A DNA stretch of 64,000 bases from Alkalidesulfovibrio alkalitolerans DSM 16529 (lineage in GTDB: Bacteria; Desulfobacterota; Desulfovibrionia; Desulfovibrionales; Desulfovibrionaceae): assembly GCF_000422245.1 (NCBI RefSeq), contig NZ_ATHI01000004.1, positions 1 through 64,000 of the forward strand, read 5' to 3'. Below are positions 45,143 through 54,435 of the stretch, piece after piece (position 1 is the stretch's first letter; each line of letters opens with the position of its first letter). The notes under the pieces were generated by a model. That model ran no database searches, had not been told where the DNA came from, and saw nothing but the letters and a program-made list of their open reading frames with translations. Position numbers and translations under genes: made by a program.

Positions 45143-45779
45143 CTCGCAGACCCCCTGTGATGCGCTCCGGCTACGCGTTTACCCTACCATTCGCGCCAAC
45201 ATGGCAAAAAGACAGGATTTTGGGAAGCAGGGCTGTGGTCGATTTCGTTATCAGTCGGGCGCGCGATCAATGGTTCACGAGATTTGTTTGAAGACTGGCG
45301 TACTTTGTGATATCATTGAATATATAGGATATTTTTGAGAAAAAATGAATGCTGGCGTGCCGTTCTCACGCGGTTTGTCGACCAATGTAGTATGATTTCA
45401 TGAAAAACATAAGGAATATCGGAGTGTTGCACTTTTGCGTCGAAAAGGTGGCGGAGTCTGGTGTATTTAATTGCATAAATTTACAGATTAATTTGAATGA
45501 TTGGTTATTGTTTGTGTGACAAATTGATTGCCCGTATCCGGAAACGGCATTCTTCCTGTTTCGTCCCTTGTGTTTGCGGTGATGGGGCCGCAGCCAGGCA
45601 GGATCGGTGCGATATCGCCTGGCAAAGGCGGTGGAAGGGGTGGAGAGCCGTGCTTCGGGGCGGGAAAACAGCGGGTCGTGAAAGAGTCCAGGCAATTCGG
45701 CGGGGGAATGGGAGAACGAACGAAAAAGCCCCCGGCATGTCGCGACGTGCCGGGGGCTTTTTCGTGTTCGGGCGGGCTT
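45143..45779. other. AT-rich gene-less region
   Basis: About 640 bp with no supported gene. From about 45180 to 45530 base composition shifts strongly to A/T, unlike the rest of the window. A minus-strand frame at 45366-45695 crosses this region but lacks a ribosome binding site and codon bias, and I reject it. The left end should hold the promoter of the chemoreceptor gene. Confidence 0.6.
45723..45763 (-). terminator. Strong terminator after UDP-sugar dehydrogenase gene
   Basis: A 15-bp stem (aaaaagcccccggca / tgccgggggcttttt, 45724-45738 with 45748-45762). Both sides carry A/T runs, so it can work in both directions. It lies 17 bp after the stop of the minus-strand dehydrogenase gene. Confidence 0.9.
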
Positions 45780-47096
<1,317 letters not shown>

Positions 47097-47169
47097 GCGC
47101 AACTCGCCGTAACAGGTTTTGAGACCGCTAGTCCTTTACAGCATACTTGGCGGCCGGTAAACACCCCTT

Positions 47170-47367
47170 ATGAACATTGGCTGGAACGACATCTTCACGG
47201 CCGTGGGGCTGGCCCTGGTCATAGAGGGGCTGCCGTATTTCCTGTGGGCCGAGAAGATGCCCAAGGTCCTGCGCCTTCTGTCTGAAAAACCGCCCATGGT
47301 CCTGCGCATGATCGGCATGGTCGCCATGCTTGGCGGGCTGCTTATCGTCTACATTGTCCGCAGCTAA
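47170..47367 (+). CDS. DUF2065 family small membrane protein
   Basis: 65-residue protein with two hydrophobic helices (about residues 8-24 and 42-63) joined by a basic loop (KMPKVLRLLSEKPPMVLRMI). This is the YjeT/DUF2065 pattern, known next to hflC in other bacteria; no hfl gene is here. The function is unknown. There is no strong ribosome binding site. Its TAA stop is directly followed by a long palindrome. Confidence 0.85.
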   Translation: MNIGWNDIFTAVGLALVIEGLPYFLWAEKMPKVLRLLSEKPPMVLRMIGMVAMLGGLLIVYIVRS

Positions 47368-47494
47368 GCAGGCCGGTGAAAACGCGTCATCTGCGGCGTT
47401 GCCGCGAAAGCGCCGACCCCTCGCGTATATCATTATACGCGTCGGGCCCGGCGCTTTCTTGCGCCTTGCATCTGACGCCTTTTGACCGGCCTGC
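47368..47494 (+). repeat. Dispersed long palindrome, copy 11 (abuts DUF2065 stop)
   Basis: Full-length copy with the head GCAGGCCGGTGAAAAC starting on the base after TAA. The inner stem differs from other copies (AAAGCGCCGACCCC pairs with GGGCCCGGCGCTTT), with matching changes on both arms, which suggests the paired structure is kept. Confidence 0.85.
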
Positions 47495-47640
47495 GGGGCG
47501 GGGGATGCCGCCAAGCCCGTTGGCAGGCTGGTGAAAAGGCGCCTCGTCGCAATCCACCCGCTGAAGAGACGCCACCTGCGGGGCGGGGGATGCCGCCAAG
47601 CCCGTTGGCAGGCTGGTGAAAAGACGCCATCTGCGGGGCG
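47491..47640. repeat. 48-bp direct repeat array next to copy 11
   Basis: An identical 48-bp unit (begins ctgcggggcgggggatgccg, ends ggctggtgaaaag) occurs at 47491-47538 and 47577-47624, with an 86-bp period, and a partial third start at 47631. Each unit ends with a piece of the palindrome head. It looks like tandem duplication of the repeat boundary. The whole 313-bp gap before ubiE holds only this and copy 11. Confidence 0.85.
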
Positions 47641-47680
47641 AGGCGTGAAAAATCCGCGCTGGCTGCGTTGCCGCGCGGCT

Positions 47681-48511
47681 TCAGGCGCTTTTGCCGTCTC
47701 CGGCCTTCTCTGCCACGTGCACGTAGACGATGCCCGAGAGCAGCGGATGCCACAGCACCCGGTCGAATCCGGCGGCCCGCATCTCGCGGCCGAGTTCGCG
47801 CGCGTCGGGAAAGTTGCGGATGGTGTCCGCCAGGTAGCGGTAGGCGTCCGAGTCGCCCGAGACCAGTCGCCCGGCCATGGGCAGCAGCCGGTCCAGGTAG
47901 AGGTTGTACAGTCCCTTCCAGATGCGCGTCCGGCCGCTGCCGAATTCCAGCACGCACAGCCTGCCGCCGGGCTTGAGCACCCGGAAAAGCTCGGCGAAGG
48001 CCTGCTCGCGGGGCACGATGTTGCGGATGCCGAAGGCGATGGTCGCGGCGTCGGCGCAGGCGTCGGGCAGCGGCAGCACGCGGCCGTCCGCCAGGGCGGG
48101 CAGCACGCGGTCCGAGAGGCCGCGTGCTGCGACCTTGTCGCGGCCGCGTGCCAGCATGGGCTGGGCGAAGTCCAGGGCCAGCACGCGCGCGTCGGGGAAC
48201 TGGCGCAGCGCCGTCAGGGTCACGTCCATGGTCCCGGCCGCCAGGTCCACGAGCAGGCCGTTTCGCGGCAGACGCAGATGCCTCACCAGCCGGTGCCGCC
48301 AGTAGATATCCTGGCCGAGCGAGAGGCCGTGGTTCAGGATGTCGTACCAGCGGGCGATGCGGCCGAACATGGCCGCCACGCGGTGGCCATGGCCGTCGGG
48401 CGAAGATGCGCTGGAGGCGTGCGTGGAGCCGGACGGCGCAGGCGCGTCCTGCCCGGCCGGGGTCTCGGCGGGAGCGGGACGGTCCTCACCGGAATTACGG
48501 GGCGTGGTCAC
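47681..48511 (-). CDS. ubiE: UbiE/MenG-type quinone methyltransferase
   Basis: SAM-dependent C-methyltransferase of the last step of menaquinone synthesis. Family blocks: FGRIARWYDILNHGLSLGQD, LVDLAAGTMDVTLTALRQFP (SAM-binding glycine motif), and IAFGIRNIVPREQAFAELFR with the characteristic FGxRNxxD-like motif. The proposed GTG start overlaps the stop of the small upstream gene (GTGA) and gives 276 residues, but the first 35 are low complexity, so translation may begin closer to MFGRIARWYD. It belongs with ispB, mqnB and the UbiA-type gene functionally. Confidence 0.9.
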   Translation of the reverse strand: MTTPRNSGEDRPAPAETPAGQDAPAPSGSTHASSASSPDGHGHRVAAMFGRIARWYDILNHGLSLGQDIYWRHRLVRHLRLPRNGLLVDLAAGTMDVTLTALRQFPDARVLALDFAQPMLARGRDKVAARGLSDRVLPALADGRVLPLPDACADAATIAFGIRNIVPREQAFAELFRVLKPGGRLCVLEFGSGRTRIWKGLYNLYLDRLLPMAGRLVSGDSDAYRYLADTIRNFPDARELGREMRAAGFDRVLWHPLLSGIVYVHVAEKAGDGKSA

Positions 48512-48684
48512 GACTTGCGGCCGCCCTCGGGCGTTGCCGCCTCGGCCGTCAGGGTGCGCAGAACCTCTTGGTAGATGGGGGCGAAGTGGTCGCTGAAGTT
48601 GGCGGGCGAGATGCGCTGCACCTCGATGAACTTGACCACGATCTCCTTGGCCACCTGAAGGGCGAGTTGCCTGTCCTTGTCCAC
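48508..48684 (-). CDS. Small conserved-type protein, 58 aa, function unknown
   Basis: Short frame immediately before ubiE. The GTG start has an excellent ribosome binding site (GGGAGG, 7 bases upstream) and the protein begins (M)DKDRQLALQVAKEIVVKFIE, with a helical centre (SPANFSDHFAPIYQEVLRTL) and a basic end. It overlaps the ubiE start (GTGA), so it is probably translationally coupled to it. I do not recognise the family. The longer frame reaching 48828 has a low-complexity N-terminus and is rejected. Confidence 0.8.
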   Translation of the reverse strand: MDKDRQLALQVAKEIVVKFIEVQRISPANFSDHFAPIYQEVLRTLTAEAATPEGGRKS

Positions 48685-48864
48685 GAATGCCTCCCGAACG
48701 AAAACCCCGCCCTGGGGAAATGGCCTTGACCGACCGTTCGGAAAGGCGCGGGGCGGGGAAAGCGGGAGAAACCTCGTCGGCCACCCCCGCTTGTTTTGCT
48801 GCCGCCTCCTAGCATGGCCGCGGCGCAAAGTCGAGGCGGCGAGGGGCGCGCCAAGGACTGTTTG

Positions 48865-49983
48865 CTAGTCGTCTTCGTCCAGCGTCTCGGCCAGGGCCGC
48901 GATTTCCTCGCGGATGATCCGGGCCGCCGCCGCCGGGACGGCCTTCTCGATCACCGCCACGAGGTCGGTCTTGATGGCCTCGCGCAGCGAGGCCGAGACA
49001 TCGTCGAGCCGCCGCGCGAGCACGCGCTCCACGGCTTCCTCGATGCCGTTCGTCTCGGCTGCCGCGTCCGCATCGGTCGCAAGGCCCGTCCGTCCGGCCT
49101 CCAAGGCTGCCAGACGCCCCTCGATGCCGTCGAGAGAAGCCAAACGCGCCTCCAGGGCCTCGATACGCTGCGCGTCCACGCTGGCGAGCGGGGCGGGCGT
49201 GGCCTCATCCAGGGAAATATCCGTGTCGATGTCCTTCAAAAGTTTGTCCAGGTCTTCCTCTGTTTCGTCGAAATCCAGCGCGACCGGCTCGTCTGGACCA
49301 GGCGTTTCGGAATCGGCGACCAACGCAGCATCCTCGACGCGGGGCACGGGAGCCTTTTCTTCTCCGGCCTCGTCGGTGGCGGCCAGCAGGGCTTCGATGT
49401 CGTAGTCCGTGTCATCGGCTTTTGGGGCGGACGCTGGGGCAACTGCCGGTTCCGGCTCGTCGTCGGGCAGGTCCGCAGGTTGCGCGTCGTCGAGTCCGGC
49501 CAGCAGGTCGTCGATGTCGTCCTGGGAGGCGGCTTTCGTCTTTTTCGGCTCCACGTCGGTCTCGTCCGGTGTTTCGCCCGGCGCTTCGTCGTCGAGTCCG
49601 GCCAACAGGTCGTCGATGTCGTCCTGCGAGGGCGGTTTGAGCGATCCGCCGGGGGCGCCGCCGAGCATGGCTTCGATGTCGTCGTCCGAGGTCGCCTTGC
49701 CGCCGTTCATGTCGGCCAGGAGGTCGTCAAGCCCGTCCATGTCGATTTCGTCGCCCGCGCCGCCGGAATCGGAGTCGTCAGGCAGGTCGATGTCTCCCAT
49801 GCCCTTGAGGTCGCCGTCCCCAGCGTTTAGGAGATCGTCGAGCGAGGCGTCGTCATCGCCGCCCCCGAGCAGGTCGTCGAGGTCGGCGTCGCCGTCCCGG
49901 ACCTTGCTGGGATCGCCGGGCTCAAGAAGATCGGTGAGTTCGATGATCTCGGCGTTGGAGACGTTGTTGGACGATTTGGCCAT
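48865..49983 (-). CDS. Acidic repeat protein with FliM-like DDIDDLL motifs
   Basis: 372 residues, very acidic. Two copies of SQDDIDDLLAGLDD (about residues 118-131 and 152-165) and about six degenerate copies (for example DADLDDLLGGG, DASLDDLLNAG, SDDDIEAMLGG, DTDYDIEALLAA, EEDLDKLLKDI) are spread through the first 255 residues, separated by Pro/Glu/Asp-rich linkers. The C-terminal 110 residues form a predicted coiled coil (ARLASLDGIEGRLAALEAG onward). The S-Q-x-x-I-D-x-L-L core is the same as the CheY-binding N-terminal motif of FliM. I do not know the function; a CheY or polar-scaffold partner is an inference. Monocistronic. Confidence 0.85.
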   Translation of the reverse strand: MAKSSNNVSNAEIIELTDLLEPGDPSKVRDGDADLDDLLGGGDDDASLDDLLNAGDGDLKGMGDIDLPDDSDSGGAGDEIDMDGLDDLLADMNGGKATSDDDIEAMLGGAPGGSLKPPSQDDIDDLLAGLDDEAPGETPDETDVEPKKTKAASQDDIDDLLAGLDDAQPADLPDDEPEPAVAPASAPKADDTDYDIEALLAATDEAGEEKAPVPRVEDAALVADSETPGPDEPVALDFDETEEDLDKLLKDIDTDISLDEATPAPLASVDAQRIEALEARLASLDGIEGRLAALEAGRTGLATDADAAAETNGIEEAVERVLARRLDDVSASLREAIKTDLVAVIEKAVPAAAARIIREEIAALAETLDEDD

Positions 49984-50020
49984 GGTCCACTCCAGGGCAT
50001 GCGCCGGGGTTCAGGAAGCG

Positions 50021-50051
50021 AAAAGGGGGCCGCCCCGGGGCAGCCCCCTTT
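50021..50051 (-). terminator. Terminator after cytochrome c3
   Basis: GC-rich hairpin (aaagggggc ... gcccccttt, about 50022-50051) 13 bp after the cytochrome c3 stop, with a minus-strand TTTTCGC tail. Confidence 0.7.
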
Positions 50052-50063
50052 GGGGACCGAAGC

Positions 50064-50462
50064 CTACTGGTTCTTCGGATGGCAAGCAGTGCAGGCCGTG
50101 GGGACGTTGGTCTTGCCGGCCTGGCGCTCGACCCTGTGGCAGCCCATGCAGGAGATGGTGCTCTGCGGGGCGTGGAACGCGGCGTAGTAGGAAGCGCCGC
50201 CTTTCTTTTCCTTCATGTCGGTGTGGCAGCCAGCAGTCGAGCAGGACTGGATGTCGCCCTTGCCGTCCCACGTGTGGTGGCACGCGGTACACTCGAGAGC
50301 ACCGTGCGCCGTGTGGGAGAACTTGATCGACTGCTGCGTCTTGGTCGCGCCCTCGGGCAGCTTGACGTACTCGTCTCCGGGGGCCTTGGGGGCGGCGATG
50401 ACCGCGCCGGCCACGAGGAGCACGGCCGCCAAGGCCAGGCTCAGAATGGTGAATTTCCTCAT
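50064..50462 (-). CDS. cycA: Tetraheme cytochrome c3 (type I)
   Basis: Periplasmic electron carrier that links hydrogenases to membrane complexes in sulfate reducers; 132 residues with a Sec signal peptide (cleavage probably after VIA). Four heme sites are present: CTACHH, CSTAGCH (the CxxxxCH type), CMGCH and CTACH, and axial His residues lie in FSHTAHG. The CxxCH/CxxxxCH mixture and spacing identify class III cytochrome c3. The ribosome binding site is GGAGG. Monocistronic, with its own terminator. Confidence 0.96.
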   Translation of the reverse strand: MRKFTILSLALAAVLLVAGAVIAAPKAPGDEYVKLPEGATKTQQSIKFSHTAHGALECTACHHTWDGKGDIQSCSTAGCHTDMKEKKGGASYYAAFHAPQSTISCMGCHRVERQAGKTNVPTACTACHPKNQ

Positions 50463-50579
50463 GCCTCAAACCTCCTTCCTTGCACTGAACAGTTCACATG
50501 TCACATGCCACATAGTGTCAAGGCCGATGCGCGTTCCGGGCGCGTAGAGCGGCCGTGCACCCTTCGTATCGTTCGAAAT

Positions 50580-51416
50580 CTATCCGATTTCGTACTTCCC
50601 TGCATAGCCTCGCGGCGTCAGCATGAGCCGCCGTTCCATGCGACCTTCGCCGATCTTTAGCGCGCGAGAGGATTCATTCCCTATCACCAAAAGGGAGAGC
50701 ATATCAACCCTGGCGGGGTCGAAGTCCGCGATGGTCGTCACGTCCGTCTCCTGTCCCTCCCTGAAGGCGTTGCGTACCAGCCCGACCGTGGTGTGTGGCC
50801 CACGCCGTTGCGCTGTTTCATGCAATGCCCGGGCCAGCAGATCGTGCCGCTTTTTCGAGCGCGGGTTGTAGAGCACGATGACGAAGTCCGCTTCGGCCGC
50901 TGCGATCACGCGGCGTATGATGACCTCGCGCGGAGTCAGGAGGTCGGAGAGGCTTATGACCGCGAAGTCGTGCATCAACGGCGCGCCCAGAAGCGCGGCC
51001 GCGGCCGCCAGCGCCGGGATGCCGGGCGCGACCTCGAAGGGCACCTCGGCCAGAAGCTTCCGCGCCTCCAGTATCTCCAGCACGAGGCCGGCCATGCCGT
51101 ATATCCCGGCGTCGCCGCTGGAGACGACCACCGTGTTCCTGCCGGACACGGCCGCGTCCACGGCCTGGCTGCAGCGCTCCACCTCGCCGGTCATGCGGCC
51201 GCGCAGCACGTCCTTGCCCGCGAGCAGTCCGGGCTCGATCAGGTCGATGTAGGTGGCGTAGCCCACGACGGTCTCGGCCGCCGCGATGGCCTGGCGGGCC
51301 ATGGGCGCGAGCAGCCCCGCGTCGCCGGGCCCAAGCCCCGCGACCGTCAGGCGGCCGGGCGCGGTCTTGCGAGCGCCAGGGCCGCCGTGGCCGCCGGGCA
51401 GATCGTCTTCTCGCAC
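50580..51416 (-). CDS. cbiH: Precorrin-3B / cobalt-precorrin-3 C17-methyltransferase
   Basis: Ring-contracting SAM methyltransferase of corrin synthesis (CbiH/CobJ), 278 residues. Family segments are VAGLGPGDAGLLAPMARQAI, VVGYATYIDLI, VVSSGDAGIYGMAGLVLE and FEVAPGIPALAAAAALLGAP. The start is a GTG (VREDDLPGGH) with a CGGAG site, overlapping cbiG by 70 bases; the true start could be slightly further in. It is the last gene of an ahbB-hemL-cbiG-cbiH run. Confidence 0.9.
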   Translation of the reverse strand: MREDDLPGGHGGPGARKTAPGRLTVAGLGPGDAGLLAPMARQAIAAAETVVGYATYIDLIEPGLLAGKDVLRGRMTGEVERCSQAVDAAVSGRNTVVVSSGDAGIYGMAGLVLEILEARKLLAEVPFEVAPGIPALAAAAALLGAPLMHDFAVISLSDLLTPREVIIRRVIAAAEADFVIVLYNPRSKKRHDLLARALHETAQRRGPHTTVGLVRNAFREGQETDVTTIADFDPARVDMLSLLVIGNESSRALKIGEGRMERRLMLTPRGYAGKYEIG

Positions 51417-52399
51417 AAAAGCTCCGTTGCCTGGGCCAGCAGGAGGGCCGCGGCCTCGGCCACGCTGGCCGAGCCGGTGGCCTGTTCCACGCGGGCCGAG
51501 GGGTTTGGCGCGGCCACGCGCGAAAGGCGCGCCGCGTCGTAAAAGGTCAGGGGCGCGCCAAGCGTGCGCGCGGCCTCGGTGAGGCCCGGCTCGTCGGCCT
51601 TCAGGTCGATGCTCGCCAGACCGCCCACGGCCCGCTCGTCCGCGCCCGCACGGTCCAGCGCCTTTCGCAGGCAGGCCAGGATGGCGTCGGCCGGGGTTCC
51701 CCGGCGGCAGCCCAGGCCCGCGCGGACGACGCGCGGCACGAGCCGCAGATGGCCCGCCGGGACGTCGATTTTCCGCCACTGTACCCACACGGCCAGGGAT
51801 TTTTCGCGCGCGGCCGCCGCGTCCATGGGCGCGAAGTGCGCCAGATGAGGGTCGCCGGGAGCGAAGAACAGCCCGTCCGGGTCGTGCAGGGGCACGCGCG
51901 CGCCGTCGAGCAGGGCGGCGCTGACGCGTTTGACGGTCGAGAGGTCGGCGATGGTCATGCCGCGCTCCTGGGCCAGTAGGTCGATGGCGGGCAGCCCCTC
52001 GGTGTCCGTGGCCGTGGTGATCACGGCCGTGCCGCCGGATATAAGGGCCAGGCGCGCGGCCAGGGCGTTGGCCCCGCCCAGGTGGCCGGAAAGGATCGGG
52101 ACCGCGAAGCGGCCGTTTTGGTCCATGACCACCACGGCCGGGTCCGTGTCCTTGGCGCGCAGGTGCGGGGCCACGGCGCGTACGGCGATGCCCGCCGCGC
52201 AGACGAAGACGTGGGCAGTATGGGCCGAGAACGCGGCCGCCACCGTGGGCAGAAGCTCGTCAAACGGCCTTTCGCCCGGTTCGGCAAGCCGGGAGGGCGC
52301 GAAGATCGCGCCCGGCAGCGCGGCGGCAAGCCGCCGCGCGAGGCCAAGGCCCTGCCCGGTCAGCGCCCAGAAGGCGATTTTCGGGCCGCCGTCGGCCAT
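51347..52399 (-). CDS. cbiG: Cobalt-precorrin-5A hydrolase
   Basis: Opens the delta-lactone with loss of acetaldehyde in anaerobic corrin synthesis, 350 residues. The central domain contains HVFVCAAGIAVRAVAPHL, VVVMDQNGRFAVPILSGHLGGANALA, and TATDTEGLPAIDLLA; the C-terminal domain contains GLGCRRGTPADAI and SIDLKADEPGLTEAARTLG, both typical of CbiG. cbiG is specific to the anaerobic pathway. The start is 3 bp after the hemL stop, so the genes are probably cotranscribed. Confidence 0.94.
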   Translation of the reverse strand: MADGGPKIAFWALTGQGLGLARRLAAALPGAIFAPSRLAEPGERPFDELLPTVAAAFSAHTAHVFVCAAGIAVRAVAPHLRAKDTDPAVVVMDQNGRFAVPILSGHLGGANALAARLALISGGTAVITTATDTEGLPAIDLLAQERGMTIADLSTVKRVSAALLDGARVPLHDPDGLFFAPGDPHLAHFAPMDAAAAREKSLAVWVQWRKIDVPAGHLRLVPRVVRAGLGCRRGTPADAILACLRKALDRAGADERAVGGLASIDLKADEPGLTEAARTLGAPLTFYDAARLSRVAAPNPSARVEQATGSASVAEAAALLLAQATELLCEKTICPAATAALALARPRPAA

Positions 52400-52402
52400 G
52401 GC

Positions 52403-53671
52403 TTAGAAGACGGCCTTCTTCGCCGCCTCGACGGTGCGCTCGAAGTCCTCCTCGGTGTGCGCGAAGGAGGTGAAGGCGCACTCGAAGGCCGAGGGCGCGA
52501 CGTTGACCCCGCCCGCGCGCATGGCGCCGTAGAACTTGGCGTAGAGATCGGTGTCGGCGGCCGAGGCCTGGGCGAAGTTGGTTACCGGGCCCTCGGTGAA
52601 GAACAAGGTGAAGGCCGAGGCGATGTGGTGCAGGGTCACGGGCAGACCTTTGCCGCGCAGGATGTCCGCCAGTTCGCCCGCCAGGGCCGCGGTGCGCTTC
52701 TCCAGGGCCGCGTAGTCCATCTGCTTCAGGGCCTTGAGGGTGGCGATGCCCGCGGCCATGGCCAGCGGATTGCCCGAGAGCGTACCCGCCTGATAGACGT
52801 CGCCGCACGGGGCCATGCGCTCCATCAACTCGCGCCTGCCGCCGAACGCGCCCACGGGCAGGCCGCCGCCGATGATCTTGCCCAGGCAGGTCAGGTCCGG
52901 CGTCAGGCCGAAGCGCGTTTGCGCGCCGCCGTAGGAGAGGCGGAAACCGGTGATGACCTCGTCGAAGATGAGCAGGGCCTCGTACTTGTCGCACAGGCCG
53001 CGCAGGCCCTCCAGGAATCCTTCGGCCGCGGGCACGAGGCCCATGTTCCCGGCCATGGGCTCCACGATGACGCAGGCGATGTCGTCGCCGTGCGCCTCGA
53101 AGAGGTCGGCCACTGCGTCGAGGTCGTTGTAGGCCGCGAGCAGGGTGTCGGCCACGGTGGCGGCGGGCACGCCCGGCGTGCCGGGGATGGAGAGGGTGGC
53201 CAGGCCCGACCCGGCCGCGGCCAGGAAGGCGTCGGCGTGGCCGTGGTAGCAGCCCTTGAACTTGACGACCTTGGTGCGGCCGGTCACGCCGCGCGCTAGG
53301 CGCAGGGCGCTCATGGTGGCCTCGGTGCCGGAGTTGACCATGCGCACCATCTCGATGCCGGGCACGGCCTCGACCACGGCGCGGGCGAGTTCCACCTCGG
53401 CCGCGCAGGGCGCGCCGAAGCTCGTGCCCTTCTCGGCGGCCGCGCGCACGGCGCGGGTCACGTCGGGGTGGGCGTGGCCGAGCAGCATCGGCCCCCAACT
53501 CATGACGTAGTCCACGAGCGTCTCGCCGTCGGCGGTGTGCAGATGGGCGTCCTTGGCGGATTCGATGAACAAGGGCACCGCGCCCACGTGGTGGCAGGCG
53601 CGCACGGGCGAGTTCACGCCGCCGGGGATGAATTGCCTGGCCTCGTCGAAAAGCTGTTCAGACCGGATCAT
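52403..53671 (-). CDS. hemL: Glutamate-1-semialdehyde 2,1-aminomutase
   Basis: PLP enzyme that makes 5-aminolevulinate from glutamate-1-semialdehyde (C5 pathway), 422 residues. The PLP lysine is in [17 protein letters not shown] (about residue 265), and [31 protein letters not shown] and FDEVITGFR are the cofactor-binding blocks. It overlaps ahbB by 14 bases, linking supply of 5-aminolevulinate to heme and corrin genes. Confidence 0.96.
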   Translation of the reverse strand: MIRSEQLFDEARQFIPGGVNSPVRACHHVGAVPLFIESAKDAHLHTADGETLVDYVMSWGPMLLGHAHPDVTRAVRAAAEKGTSFGAPCAAEVELARAVVEAVPGIEMVRMVNSGTEATMSALRLARGVTGRTKVVKFKGCYHGHADAFLAAAGSGLATLSIPGTPGVPAATVADTLLAAYNDLDAVADLFEAHGDDIACVIVEPMAGNMGLVPAAEGFLEGLRGLCDKYEALLIFDEVITGFRLSYGGAQTRFGLTPDLTCLGKIIGGGLPVGAFGGRRELMERMAPCGDVYQAGTLSGNPLAMAAGIATLKALKQMDYAALEKRTAALAGELADILRGKGLPVTLHHIASAFTLFFTEGPVTNFAQASAADTDLYAKFYGAMRAGGVNVAPSAFECAFTSFAHTEEDFERTVEAAKKAVF

Positions 53672-54170
53672 CGTCGTCTCCGTCGTCCTTGGCGAAATAG
53701 ACCATGGACGTCTTTTTCAGTTCGCGCACGCTCTCAAGGATGTCGTACTGGGGAATGCCGGTGGCCTCGATGAGTTCCTCCACCACGCGCAGGCAGTCGC
53801 CGGGCGAGGAGCCGTGGATCATGGTGTAGAAGTTGTAGGGCCAGTCCATGCAGTTGCGGCGCACGTAGCAGTGCGAGATCTCGGGCCGGGCCGCGAAGAT
53901 CGCGCCCACGGCGTCGAGGTCCACGCCGTCCTCGGCGTACCAGGCGACCATGGCGTTGTGGCCGTAGCCCGCCTTTTGGTGGCGCAGGGTGGCGCCGAAG
54001 CGGCGGATGACCCCTTCGTCCTTGAGGCGCTTGACCAGGGCGATGACCTCGGCCTCGCTCAGGCCGGTGGCCGTGGCCACGTCGGCGAAGGGGGTGGCGG
54101 AGTCGGGCAGGTCGCGCTGCAAGATGGCCAGGGCGCGTTTCTCGGCGTCGGTGAAGTTCAGGGGTGCCAT
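53658..54170 (-). CDS. ahbB: Siroheme decarboxylase subunit B-like (AhbB)
   Basis: 170-residue Lrp/AsnC-fold protein of the NirDLGH/Ahb group. In the alternative heme pathway AhbAB decarboxylates siroheme to didecarboxysiroheme. Markers are the N-terminal winged helix ([22 protein letters not shown]), [25 protein letters not shown]-type core ([19 protein letters not shown]), and [22 protein letters not shown]. It is not obvious from sequence whether it is the A or B subunit; B is my choice from the RRFGA and GHNAM core. The start [10 protein letters not shown] is preferred over a 12-codon extension. First gene of the tetrapyrrole operon. Confidence 0.88.
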   Translation of the reverse strand: MAPLNFTDAEKRALAILQRDLPDSATPFADVATATGLSEAEVIALVKRLKDEGVIRRFGATLRHQKAGYGHNAMVAWYAEDGVDLDAVGAIFAARPEISHCYVRRNCMDWPYNFYTMIHGSSPGDCLRVVEELIEATGIPQYDILESVRELKKTSMVYFAKDDGDDDDPV

Positions 54171-54309
54171 GCGGGGGGTGATACCCGCCCCGCGCGGGCA
54201 AGGCAAGAGGCGCGGCGCATCCCGATGCGCTCCCGCCGGGAGGCGCGCGTGCGCCGGTCCATCCGGCGCTTTTTCAACGGCCTACGGGATTGTTGACAAA
54301 CCTTGTTTT

Positions 54310-54435
54310 CAGACCGTTCAAAAAGCTTCAGATGCAAGGCGCAAGAGAAATCCAAGGCCGACGCGTATTTCGCATACGCGAGGGTTTGAATTTTTTCGCA
54401 GCAACGCAGCAGATGAGGCTTTTGGGGCGGTCTGC
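54310..54435 (-). repeat. Dispersed long palindrome, copy 12 (overlaps stop of secreted protein)
   Basis: Full-length copy. On the minus strand its head GCAGACCGCCCCAAAAG starts on the last base of the TAG stop, and the centre is ACGCGTAT-ttcgc-ATACGCGAGG on the plus strand. A small fragment of another copy lies at about 54249-54283. Confidence 0.85.

Noticed and set aside
45366-45695. 109-codon minus-strand frame in the AT-rich region
   Set aside because: It has no ribosome binding site, uneven amino-acid composition and crosses both an AT-rich and a GC-rich stretch. It looks like chance.
47491-47640. Possible CRISPR array
   Set aside because: Only two full repeat units with a GC-rich spacer derived from the same palindrome, and no cas gene; it is a boundary duplication.
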